A DNA stretch of 19,857 bases from Bacteroidales bacterium (lineage in GTDB: Bacteria > Bacteroidota > Bacteroidia > Bacteroidales > F082), in assembly GCA_023229245.1 (NCBI GenBank), contig JALNZU010000049.1, positions 1 through 19,857 of the forward strand. Direction: 5' to 3'. Shown here piece by piece: positions 1-7,731 of this stretch (position 1 is its first letter; the number at the start of each line of letters is the position of its first letter). Position numbers and translations under genes: made by a program. The notes beneath the pieces are model-generated. The model made no database searches. It was not told where the DNA came from and saw only the letters and a program-made list of their open reading frames with translations.

Positions 1-114
1 GTCTAAAATTTCGAGAAATAACTGTTTAACCTTGATTTCCGCTAGATTCGGGCCTAAATCCAAAATTCAAAAGGGGAAAATGGTGTGATTTGAAAGTAAA
101 TTGTAGGTTTGTGA

Positions 115-219
115 ATTAAACAGGCTATATCTCAGGGTACTCCATATAATAGCGTAAATATAAAAACCGACAGATTAACTCTTTTGTATCAAAAAATAGG
201 CAGTAAAATATGTTATTAA
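115..219 (+). pseudogene. possible C-terminal tail of an upstream cassette gene
   Basis: An open frame without a start codon runs from just after a stop at 112-114 to a TAA at 217-219. It ends in a plausible peptide (..NIKTDRLTLLYQKIGSKICY). The stop lies 23 bp before the start of the first Rhs repeat at 242. The confident immunity-type gene ending at 2174 lies 27 bp before the second repeat. By analogy this may be the remnant of an earlier immunity gene in the array. The frame is short and no family is recognised, so this rests mainly on position. Confidence 0.25.
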
Positions 220-224
220 GTACA

Positions 225-247
225 AAGCCTCGGTTCAACCTGGGCTT
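225..247 (+). terminator. hairpin, possible Rho-independent terminator
   Basis: AAGCC at 225-229 pairs with GGCTT at 243-247, with GG/CC pairs further in, and the hairpin is followed by the T-rich stretch TTCTTGTT. It sits 5 bp after the stop at 217-219. The equivalent site before repeat copy 2 (about 2184-2208) keeps the GGGCTTTCTTGTT part, but the pairing arm is changed. Confidence 0.4.
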
Positions 248-756
248 TCTTGTTGGTATTAGAAATTAACCTTCCTGTCCGGCAAATCCTTCATTCTCTT
301 TTTAGTGAGCATAAAATTCACCTAAAGTGCAATTTCTCCTAAACTGAGTTTGCAAAACTTAAGAAAATTACTCCTAAACAACACACAACCCAAAAAACTC
401 TATCTTTACCCTATTAAATCAGGTAATGCCATAGCGAACAAATGAGCTGGTTGTATACACATAAAAAAACTAGTGACTATCTTAGGGCAGAAGCTACCTC
501 TGTGAGTCTGTATAGCTGGGATGTTATCGGCTTTACCGGCCACGAGCCTTTGTACGCCTTCAACCTGATAAATATGAACGGCAGGAATGGAGTTTATCCC
601 GAATGGCTCTGCTATTTCGGGAATCCCGTGGTTTCGCGTATGCTCTCACCCGATAATTACATACAAGCACCCGATTTCTCACAGAGTTTTAACAGGTATA
701 GCTATGCATGGAATAATCCTTTGGTGTTTACTGACCCAGATGGGGAAATTATTTTT
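242..756 (+). repeat. direct repeat copy A (Rhs cassette head)
   Basis: This stretch matches 2201-2714 almost base for base, with scattered substitutions and about one base of length difference. It includes roughly 200 bp upstream of the Rhs ORF as well as the first ~103 codons. Similarity stops abruptly just after the DPDGE codons, where the variable tip begins. The shared unit is therefore a cassette head rather than just a protein domain, as expected when Rhs/CDI-type C-terminal modules are inserted by recombination in the conserved core. Confidence 0.85.
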
Positions 757-1665
757 ACTCTTGCTACACTTATTGCCGCTCCATTTACTGGTGGTACTTC
801 TTTAGCTTTTCTACCAATTGCAATAGGTGCAGATATTGGAATGTGGCAAGGTGGTTCACTTGCAAACGGAACAATGAATCCATTCAAATGGGATTACAGT
901 TCTGGTAAGACTTGGGGTTACATGCTTGGTGGTGCAGTTGTAGGAGGACTGAGCGGCTATGTCGGCGGAGTGATAGCTGCATCAGAGATACCAATGGCAA
1001 ATACATTAGGTATTATGGGAGCATCGCTAACAAACTCCTTTGGAACTTATGCATATACAGGCGGACAAACTGATATTTCAATGAGTTTTGGTTTTGCCTC
1101 GTATAATTTTACTCAAGGAGAATGGGGATATCTCTGGAAGTCAGGTAATTCAATAATACAAGATATTGGATATGGTTTAGGCGCTGTTGCAAATGTTTCT
1201 GACCTATATAAATTGACTACTTGGGATATACTTAGTCCAGAACAAAAAATATCAAAACTTCAAAAGATTACATCAGACCAAACCATTTCTTATGATCCTA
1301 ATCTACAAGCAACGGCTCAATATGACCCAAATACTGATAATATTGTTTTTGGTAAAGATGGCTTAAGAAGTGGACTGGGATGGGCAAAATCTTCTTATGA
1401 ACATGAAGCTTTACATAGGGCTGATTTTACAACTCAACCATCTATCCCTTCCCATATAAGCAGTCAAACTGAATATTATGCTTTTCTTGATAGTCGTGCA
1501 TATAATTTAGAGTTGAGTAAATCGTTTCAAAATAGTTTAAATTATAAGCAACATATATGGTTGCAGCAGAAATATATACATTATTCAAATGTTGCAGGAA
1601 TTACTCCTGCAACTATACCTAACTACACATTTTTACAATGGTTACGAAGTTTATTATCACGATAG
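442..1665 (+). CDS. orphan Rhs core fragment with metallopeptidase-like toxin tip
   Basis: This is a 407-residue protein with three visible parts. Residues ~27-102 are the end of an Rhs repeat-associated core (GFTGHE.., LINMNGR, MLSPDNY, NRYSYAWNNPL, DPDGE at 98-102). Residues ~105-250 are a glycine-rich hydrophobic linker. Residues ~255-407 are a C-terminal domain carrying H321-E-A-L-H325 in YEHEALHRADF, a zinc-metallopeptidase HExxH signature. TEYYAFLDSRAYNLE further on could hold a third glutamate ligand. Rhs tips are polymorphic toxins that act on competitors after delivery and are paired with immunity proteins. The ORF lacks the thousand-residue Rhs shell and has an in-frame stop at 424-426 just upstream, so it looks like a displaced cassette that becomes active only when recombined onto a full-length rhs gene. 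It overlaps the next gene by 28 bp. The peptidase activity is inferred from the motif, and the substrate is unknown. Confidence 0.8.
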   Translation: MSWLYTHKKTSDYLRAEATSVSLYSWDVIGFTGHEPLYAFNLINMNGRNGVYPEWLCYFGNPVVSRMLSPDNYIQAPDFSQSFNRYSYAWNNPLVFTDPDGEIIFTLATLIAAPFTGGTSLAFLPIAIGADIGMWQGGSLANGTMNPFKWDYSSGKTWGYMLGGAVVGGLSGYVGGVIAASEIPMANTLGIMGASLTNSFGTYAYTGGQTDISMSFGFASYNFTQGEWGYLWKSGNSIIQDIGYGLGAVANVSDLYKLTTWDILSPEQKISKLQKITSDQTISYDPNLQATAQYDPNTDNIVFGKDGLRSGLGWAKSSYEHEALHRADFTTQPSIPSHISSQTEYYAFLDSRAYNLELSKSFQNSLNYKQHIWLQQKYIHYSNVAGITPATIPNYTFLQWLRSLLSR

Positions 1666-2174
1666 TATTATTGACAATGACTAATATTTTTAGTCATCAA
1701 ATAGATAAGAAAAAACTGTTACATAATGATTTAACAGTCCAGTTGTCAAGTAGGACAGATACTTGTTATTATTCAGATGATAAGATTGTTATTTCTATAG
1801 AATTTAAAAACAATGGATTGTCATCATTAAGAATAAACAAAAACATGCCTGTAACTACAAAAGACATACATGAAAGGGATGCTATAAAAGTAAATATTTG
1901 TCACGATAATAAATTTTATGAATATGCATTTTTAGATGGAAAAGAAGCGATGCCAAGAAAATGCAAATTACCCAAAGATAAAACTTTGAACATTAATGAT
2001 ATAATAAATTTTAGGCAATTAGCTACGAAAACAAAAACTGAAGCAATTACTAATATTAGTACATCAAAAATTGATAATAAAGATTTTGGAGTTTATCAGT
2101 TACAAGCATTGTACATTATGAATACAAATGATACAATATTTTCCAATTGGATAACAATTAATTACCTAAAATAA
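1638..2174 (+). CDS. exported protein, candidate immunity to the Rhs metallopeptidase tip
   Basis: This 178-residue protein has an N-terminal hydrophobic stretch (MVTKFIITIVLLTMTNIFS) that reads as a signal peptide, so the product is probably periplasmic or surface exposed. The rest is polar and probably beta-rich (EFKNNGLSSLRINKNMPVT.., VYQLQALYIMNTND), like many small Ig-like envelope proteins. I recognise no family. It starts inside the last codons of the toxin gene, an arrangement typical of toxin-immunity pairs. An exported immunity protein implies that the cognate toxin acts outside the cytoplasm. An internal ATG at 1677 is an alternative start but would remove most of the signal peptide. 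The base composition is very AT-rich compared with the metabolic genes downstream. Confidence 0.65.
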   Translation: MVTKFIITIVLLTMTNIFSHQIDKKKLLHNDLTVQLSSRTDTCYYSDDKIVISIEFKNNGLSSLRINKNMPVTTKDIHERDAIKVNICHDNKFYEYAFLDGKEAMPRKCKLPKDKTLNINDIINFRQLATKTKTEAITNISTSKIDNKDFGVYQLQALYIMNTNDTIFSNWITINYLK

Positions 2175-2200
2175 TAATCATAAAACCTCAGAGCAATCCG

Positions 2201-2714
2201 GGGCTTTCTTGTTGGTATTAGAAATTAACCTTCCTGTCCGGCAAATCCTTCATTCTCTTTTTAGTGATCATAAAATTCATCTAAAGTGCAATTTCTCTAT
2301 ATCTGAATTTGTAAAACTTAAAAAATTACTCCTAAACTACACACAACCCAAAAAAACCTATCTTTACCCAATTAAATCAGGCAATGCCGTAGCGAACAAA
2401 TGAGCCGGTTGTATACATATAAAATAACTAGTGACTATCTTAGGGTAGAAGCTACCTCTGTGAGTCTGTATAGCAGGGATGTTAGCGGCTTTACCGGGCA
2501 CGAGCATTTATACGCTTTTAACCTGATAAACATGAACGGCAGGAATGGAGTTAATCCCGAATGGCCCTGCTACTTCGGGAACCCCATGGTTTCGCGTATG
2601 CTCTCGCCCGATAATTACATACAAGCACCCGATTTCTCACAGAGTTTTAACAGGTATAGCTATGCATGGAATAATCCGTTAGTGTTTACTGATCCGGATG
2701 GGGAGTTTATTTTT
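2201..2714 (+). repeat. direct repeat copy B (Rhs cassette head)
   Basis: This is the second copy of the cassette head described for 242-756, in the same orientation. It begins 27 bp after the stop of the exported protein gene. It encodes the same ~102-residue Rhs core remnant with a few substitutions, for example LYSRDVSGFTGHEHLYAF in place of LYSWDVIGFTGHEPLYAF. The variable segment that follows is only about 50 bp. Confidence 0.85.
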
Positions 2715-2762
2715 CCACCTTTAAGACACAAACATATTCTGAAACCAAAAAAATGTTATTGA
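2400..2762 (+). pseudogene. Rhs core remnant without toxin tip
   Basis: This is a 120-residue ORF whose first ~102 residues repeat the Rhs core of the first cassette (GFTGHEHLYAFNL, INMNGR, RMLSPDNY, NRYSYAWNNPLVFTDPDGE). After that only 18 unrelated residues remain (FIFPPLRHKHILKPKKCY) before the stop. No toxin domain follows, so the tip was probably deleted. What remains marks the recombination point in front of the lipoprotein gene. It is unlikely to have a function of its own as a protein. Its value is as a homology arm. Confidence 0.7.
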
Positions 2763-2766
2763 TAAA

Positions 2767-3207
2767 ATGAGAATTATTTTGCCTTTTTTCTTTTTTATTT
2801 GTTTTGCCGGCTGTACGAAAGACCCGTGGATAAATATTGACAAAGGTATTATTGATCAGGAAATTTCTTTTGGCTCTTGTATTCCGCCTACTCTTACGCA
2901 GACAGAATATATTATCGAGACAGACAGCATGTATCAAAAATTACTGTCCAATAGTGTTTGTAGCAGTTACACTTTGCCTTACATTGACTTCACTCAATAT
3001 ACATTGCTTGGAAAATATGCAAGTGGTCAATGTAAAGTTGAATTTCACAGACAGGTTACAAAAGACGATGTTGCCAAGACATATAATTTTACTGTTTACG
3101 TTTTCGACAGAGGATTATGTAAAAAAGAAGCAATAGATATGAATTGGGTGACAGTGCCGAAACTTCCCCAGGACTACTCTGTTGTATTTACTATAAAACA
3201 CGACTGA
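2767..3207 (+). CDS. small lipoprotein, candidate orphan immunity protein
   Basis: This 146-residue protein has a short hydrophobic signal and a lipobox (FFFFICFAGC, lipidated cysteine at residue 16), so it should be membrane anchored. The mature part has several cysteines (C39, C65, C88 and C119 approximately) and a beta-rich look (YTLLGKYASGQCKVEF, YNFTVYVFDRG). I cannot name a family. It starts 4 bp after the tip-less Rhs remnant, in the position occupied by the candidate immunity gene of cassette 1. Being kept while its toxin is lost is the pattern of an orphan immunity gene. An unrelated acquired lipoprotein remains possible. Confidence 0.65.
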   Translation: MRIILPFFFFICFAGCTKDPWINIDKGIIDQEISFGSCIPPTLTQTEYIIETDSMYQKLLSNSVCSSYTLPYIDFTQYTLLGKYASGQCKVEFHRQVTKDDVAKTYNFTVYVFDRGLCKKEAIDMNWVTVPKLPQDYSVVFTIKHD

Positions 3208-3226
3208 CAAGTACTACCGCCAATAA

Positions 3227-3415
3227 TCAGGGCTTAAACGTGATGCAGTCTAAGTGTTTGAAGGCAGAGATTTGCTCTTCCGTCAACTCATTTTTACTTG
3301 CGTATTCGTCAAGCGCTTGTATAAACATACGCAACGCTTCTTCTAACGCTTTTGTCTTAGAATTAGAAAAGTAAAGCGGATTATTTGCGAGTTTTTGTTT
3401 TTTTGTTGTTGTCAT
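3227..3415 (-). CDS. small hypothetical protein
   Basis: This is a 62-residue ORF with an ordinary amino-acid mix (MTTTKKQKLANNPLYFSNS.., ALEEALRMFIQALDEYASK). It is predicted mostly helical with an amphipathic middle. It is convergent with the lipoprotein gene, with 19 bp between the stops, and diverges from the kinase gene. The reading looks more protein-like than the overlapping plus-strand frame. No family is recognised, and the case rests on composition and fit to the gap. Confidence 0.45.
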   Translation of the reverse strand: MTTTKKQKLANNPLYFSNSKTKALEEALRMFIQALDEYASKNELTEEQISAFKHLDCITFKP

Positions 3416-3542
3416 ATTGTTCTAAACCTAATACAATATATTTTTAGCTAGTAAATATAGGAGTCTTTATTAAAGATGTCTACTTTCCGGGTCAAAATAC
3501 ACGTCCTGCCACAAGGATTTAACGTAGGTTGAAAGTTCTTTT

Positions 3543-3550
3543 TACCTTTG
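3543..3550 (+). promoter_or_regulatory. TAnnTTTG -7 box upstream of the kinase gene
   Basis: TACCTTTG matches the Bacteroidota -7 consensus TAnnTTTG and lies 20 bp before the ATG at 3571, which gives a very short leader. No convincing -33 TTTG is seen at the usual spacing. A purine-rich TAGGA at 3561-3565 could assist initiation. Confidence 0.4.
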
Positions 3551-3570
3551 CCAGATAAAATAGGATCGTC

Positions 3571-4647
3571 ATGCTGCAAACAAAAATTTTGATTATTTAT
3601 CCAGAGACTCGTGCTACCCGTATTGCAGTGTATCGCAATACAGAGCCTATGTTTCTGAAAACTATCAAACATCCTGAGGAGGATCTGGAACGGTTCACCC
3701 ATATACCTGATCAGACGGATTACCGTCGTGATGCTGTCATCAACGAGCTCAGCCGCAACGACTGTGATATACACGAGATTAATGTAGTGATGGCCCGAAG
3801 CGGTTTGGTGAAGCCATTGAAATCAGGTGTATATCGTATCAACCCACGTATGGTTGAGGACTTACGCAAAGGGATCATGGGTATGCACGAAACCAATTTA
3901 GGCGGACTTATTGCGTATGATATTGCCACTATGATCTCCAAAAACGCTTATATGGCCGATCCGGTTGTGGTGGACGAGCTGTCAGATCTGGCACGTATCA
4001 CAGGCCATCCGTTATTTGTAAGGAAATCAATCTTTCATGCGTTAAGCCATAAATATTTCGCACGCAAATACGCTAAAAGCATTAACCGCAACTATGAGGA
4101 ACTCAATCTGATCGTATGCCATGTAGGATTAGGCGGCATATCGGTAGGAGCGCATCAAAAAGGACAGGTTGTAGATGTCAATCAAGCCTTTGATGGGGGT
4201 GGCCCTTTTTCTATCACGCGAGCAGGTACCCTACCCGTCGGACAGCTTATCGACCTTTGCTTCAGTGGAAAATACTCACAACAGGAGATACGCTCCATGG
4301 TCAATTCCAAAGGTGGGTATACCGCTTATCTTGGAACTGATAACATCAGCCAGATCAATGCGTTGATAGCTGAGAAAAATGAGAGAGCCTTATTCATATC
4401 CGAAGCATGTGCCTATCAGGTGAGCAAAGAAATAGCTTCTCATTATGCCACCCTTGAAGGAGAAGTAGATGCCATCATTCTGACAGGAAATATATTCAAC
4501 AGCGAACTGTTTCTCAACAATGTAAAAAAACGCATAGGGAGATTAGCCCCTATGGCCTTGTATCCTACTGTCAACGATCTTGAAGCGCATGCCATGAACG
4601 CGATGCGCGTTGTCAAAGGTGAAGTTGACGTGATGGAATACGATTGA
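3571..4647 (+). CDS. butyrate kinase family protein (divergent)
   Basis: This 358-residue protein matches the usual length and full order of butyrate kinases (EC 2.7.2.7; butyryl phosphate + ADP to butyrate + ATP, acetate/butyrate kinase branch of ASKHA). Family landmarks are DPVVVDELSDLARITG, RKSIFHALSHK, YEELNLIVCHVG, ISVGAH, GPFSITRAGTLP and LYP..NDLEAHAMNAMRV. Key motifs deviate. The N-terminal phosphate loop, normally NPGSTSTK, reads YPETRATR. VGRGG reads VMARSG. HMGGG reads HVGLGG, one residue longer. LTGGIA reads LTGNIF. The arginines of ARSG and TRAG and the histidine of CHVG are kept. No phosphotransbutyrylase gene is nearby. It may be a paralogue with altered substrate or weak kinase activity, so I give the family but withhold the symbol buk. 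Confidence 0.85.
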   Translation: MLQTKILIIYPETRATRIAVYRNTEPMFLKTIKHPEEDLERFTHIPDQTDYRRDAVINELSRNDCDIHEINVVMARSGLVKPLKSGVYRINPRMVEDLRKGIMGMHETNLGGLIAYDIATMISKNAYMADPVVVDELSDLARITGHPLFVRKSIFHALSHKYFARKYAKSINRNYEELNLIVCHVGLGGISVGAHQKGQVVDVNQAFDGGGPFSITRAGTLPVGQLIDLCFSGKYSQQEIRSMVNSKGGYTAYLGTDNISQINALIAEKNERALFISEACAYQVSKEIASHYATLEGEVDAIILTGNIFNSELFLNNVKKRIGRLAPMALYPTVNDLEAHAMNAMRVVKGEVDVMEYD

Positions 4648-4686
4648 TGAAATTATTCAGTCATACTAATAGCCCGGAAAAATAAT

Positions 4687-7050
4687 TTGATCTCATTCCC
4701 TACTCAAAAGTCCAAAGCCCTTTTCATTGTAGGCATATGGTTGTCATTGCTTGCCAGACTGAGCATCGCTCAAACGACAACTGACGAATACTATTTGTTT
4801 CCTTTGATGTCGGAAGAGAAGCTTGAGGTTAAGCCAACAGATACGTATAGCTTATTTTTATTTGATTCTATACCGGCTCACCTACAGCGGTCAAATCTTT
4901 TCTTACATTTTTCCGCCTTCACAGATACTCCATCTCCTATACATGATGCCGCTTTAATCATCGAGTTGTATAAAAACGACAGCATGGTTTATTGGCATAG
5001 CTGCCCTTTGTCGTGCGATACGATATTTATTTCCGATACTGTCCGTATCCCGGCCAGCCACAGCGCACACGCTTCAGTCAAAGCCTATATATGGAATAAA
5101 ACAGCTGAAGATTTTGTGTTATATTCCCCATCTGTCAGGCTCTCAACGTTTCAACTGCCGTCCTGGATGCCCATAACAGAAACACCAGATCCTCCAGGAC
5201 AAGCCGAAATACTATGGCAAAACCGATTCTATGAATTAGTCTATAAGCCTAATTCTGGCTCATTGTATATCAATGACTCCAAGGGGGAAACGATGATAGG
5301 GCCAATTGTCTGGCATGTCGAAAGTGATGTTGATGGTCGGCAAGTCATAGTTGAAACTCATCAATGGAAAAAGTCGAAAAGCCGTAATCATAGTCATGGA
5401 GCTGAACTCCTTCTCACCTCACAACAATGCGGACAGCAACTGAAGCTGCAAATTAAAACCTATGATCATTCGGGAAACATAGAGATCAACGCCAGATTAA
5501 AGTACAAGCGAAAACACACTATTATCCGAAACAGCCTCTTATTGCATTTTCACGATCAGGTCAATGAAGTGTTTCGCAGCAACAGCTTGAGCGATACCTC
5601 CAATTTTCAACCCGAATATTATCTTGGCAGTTCGGGTTTCCGCATCGGCAAAGACCGACGTAGTTTTCTGATGTATCATAATCCCGAACTATCTTCTATC
5701 CAGTTACATACCACTAAGCAATTTGTTACGCTTAATTTCGATTATAAGGAAGACCACCTGCTGATCCATTATCCGCTCATAGAAGATTCTACCAATTATT
5801 TTATTGACAGATCAGCAGCTGTTTATCCGGCAGGCACACGCACACAATATGCATTCAGTTTGCATATAGGTGCTCCGGAAACGCCATTAGCTCGTTTGAT
5901 GCCTTTGCCTGATGGCTTTGAAGCAGCTGTCATATTTACTGAACATGCCGACTGGACCAACCTTCGCACGCAGAGGGCAGTATTTTTTGGACAAGAAGAC
6001 ATCATCCATGCTGAAGATGCAACAGGTGGATTTGTGAAGTGGCAGATACCGGTAACTAAATCGGTGTTTTATCACAACCCTGACCGCATCACCAATAGCT
6101 TGATCAGCCAGGGCAGGTTCACCGAACCGCATGCTACGGTAACCACCGACACGGCTTTCTTTCATTTTTTAAAACAACTGCATACCCTTGGACACGAGAT
6201 ATGTCTGCACACACCCGAGCAACACACATCTACCGTTCAATATATGAAAGACGCACTTGCTTTTATGCAGCATCATTTTGCTTCATCCGGTTGGATTGAT
6301 CACGGATACAATAACGGCCTGCAAAATAACAGGGAGAACCTGATATGCGATGGGCTGCTGCCCCGATCGCCATGGTATAGTGCCGATTTGTGGAGAAAAT
6401 ACGGACTACGACATTTCTGGAACTGCAGCGTAGAAGAGGCACAACCTTTTATGACCTGGGGATTTGACGGCCAGCTGATGGTTCCATTCCCCGGATTCGG
6501 TGATGCCTTCCCAAATCCCATGATAACAACACATCCCGAGCATCCCGACCTATGGCTGTGGAGCACTACCGGAACTTTGGAAATATCAGACGACAAGATG
6601 TGGGACTATTTCTTTCACCCGAACAGACTGAATCAGCTTATCAAAAACCGCAAGGTGTGGATCAATCATGTGTATCCTGCCTGGGCAAATGAAACAAAAG
6701 GATTCTGGACTACCGACACCTCCGGAAAAATAATTGCCATGACAGGGATGAACAACGCCTTACAAAGTTTGGCAGCATACCGGGATGCAGGAAAAATACT
6801 ACCTATCACTATTGACAAATATATACGGTATTTCAGTGCACTGATGAACCTAACCTATACACCTATGGAGAATGGTACGGTTCTCATCACAAACAAGGGA
6901 ACAGATGATATACATGGACTGAGCTTTGTTATCAGTAGCGAAAAAGTTTTAGTGAACGGAAAAGAACCACTATCCAAAAAGCTTGGTGATGAAACAGTGT
7001 TCTGGTTCGATCTGCCTGCCTTTTCTAAAGCTATCATATATGTAAACTGA
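4687..7050 (+). CDS. secreted protein with polysaccharide-deacetylase-like domain
   Basis: This 787-residue protein is read from a TTG start. The first in-frame ATG would fall beyond the signal peptide (KALFIVGIWLSLLARLSIAQ), and the frame is open upstream only to 4651. A purine-rich GGAAAAA precedes the TTG. The N-terminal half (~35-400) is beta-rich and unassigned. Residues ~412-700 resemble the deacetylase / glycoside-hydrolase barrel of the NodB type. AAVIFTEHADW (~414-424) stands where the metal-binding DDxxD-type strand is expected. GHEICLHTPEQHT (~502-514) stands for the GHEIxxHT histidine motif. Expected role: hydrolysis of acetyl groups or bonds in an extracellular polysaccharide. 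It ends in a short beta-sandwich-like tail. It lies 39 bp after the kinase gene, probably co-transcribed, although no functional link is obvious. Confidence 0.55.
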   Translation: MISFPTQKSKALFIVGIWLSLLARLSIAQTTTDEYYLFPLMSEEKLEVKPTDTYSLFLFDSIPAHLQRSNLFLHFSAFTDTPSPIHDAALIIELYKNDSMVYWHSCPLSCDTIFISDTVRIPASHSAHASVKAYIWNKTAEDFVLYSPSVRLSTFQLPSWMPITETPDPPGQAEILWQNRFYELVYKPNSGSLYINDSKGETMIGPIVWHVESDVDGRQVIVETHQWKKSKSRNHSHGAELLLTSQQCGQQLKLQIKTYDHSGNIEINARLKYKRKHTIIRNSLLLHFHDQVNEVFRSNSLSDTSNFQPEYYLGSSGFRIGKDRRSFLMYHNPELSSIQLHTTKQFVTLNFDYKEDHLLIHYPLIEDSTNYFIDRSAAVYPAGTRTQYAFSLHIGAPETPLARLMPLPDGFEAAVIFTEHADWTNLRTQRAVFFGQEDIIHAEDATGGFVKWQIPVTKSVFYHNPDRITNSLISQGRFTEPHATVTTDTAFFHFLKQLHTLGHEICLHTPEQHTSTVQYMKDALAFMQHHFASSGWIDHGYNNGLQNNRENLICDGLLPRSPWYSADLWRKYGLRHFWNCSVEEAQPFMTWGFDGQLMVPFPGFGDAFPNPMITTHPEHPDLWLWSTTGTLEISDDKMWDYFFHPNRLNQLIKNRKVWINHVYPAWANETKGFWTTDTSGKIIAMTGMNNALQSLAAYRDAGKILPITIDKYIRYFSALMNLTYTPMENGTVLITNKGTDDIHGLSFVISSEKVLVNGKEPLSKKLGDETVFWFDLPAFSKAIIYVN

Positions 7051-7731
7051 GTTTTTTATTCGATAAAAGCTTTCCCCGGTAAAACAAAATACATAACTGA
7101 AGTGGTTGCATTTTGCAGAAAAACCTTATAATAAAGTCAGTCTGAGCGACTGATTTATAGGTTTATGCTGGAGTTCTTACGTAGTATAGAATACCTACTC
7201 ATTTCCCAACCAAACAGCCATTGAGCTTATCTAAATCTGGATTTTATTAGACAGATACTCTAAAACATTAAATATGCTGATAATTAAAAAATATATCTTT
7301 TTTAAAAAACTATATCATACTGATTATTTGTATATTATATAATTTTCTCAGTTTGTTTAAATAGTTTTAACACCTTAGAATTTGTTTTAAATGAACTAAC
7401 TACATATTATTGCAGTCCAATCAAAAACAACAATGAACAGCTCATTTAACAGTTGCAAGTACCCTTGCCATGATGAGGGCAAAGGCGGTTTATCCAACAT
7501 AATCGTCTGGCTTGTTTATTATTATCATGAACTTTACTGTTTGCTTTTATTTGAGGATCAGTTCGTGCTAACTTACACAACAACATATGCCCAGCACCGA
7601 AAGCTGTTGAAAAAGAAGGATATGCTTGATCGAATTATACCATTTCATGTCAACCCACAAAACAGCTTAAACTTTTATGTAATTATAATACTATGTCACA
7701 GTTTTTTAGGTCTTATATACAATATTTTATC
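7051..7731. other. long AT-rich intergenic region
   Basis: No convincing gene is seen in about 680 bp. A 100-codon plus-strand frame at 7433-7735 has poor composition and overlaps the GLPGLI start. The region holds an imperfect hairpin at 7121-7164 and strongly AT-rich DNA at 7260-7400, which would suit a promoter for the downstream genes. I could not pick out a clean TAnnTTTG box at a sensible distance. Confidence 0.5.
7121..7164. terminator. imperfect stem-loop after the deacetylase-like gene
   Basis: AAACCT at 7121-7126 pairs with AGGTTT at 7159-7164, and GTCAGTC (7136-7142) pairs with GACTGA(T) (7148-7154) around a 5-base loop TGAGC. An AT-rich bulged section lies between the two. It sits 71 bp after the stop. 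There is no clean T-tract, so it may be a weak terminator, a processing site or a regulatory structure. Confidence 0.35.

Noticed and set aside
2209..2403. 64-codon plus-strand ORF inside repeat copy B
   Set aside because: The same region in copy A does not keep this frame open, and the peptide resembles nothing. It is the non-coding head of the repeat.
3144..3374. 76-codon plus-strand ORF over the lipoprotein 3' end
   Set aside because: It overlaps the lipoprotein gene and lies opposite the more protein-like minus-strand ORF at 3227-3415. It is a shadow frame.
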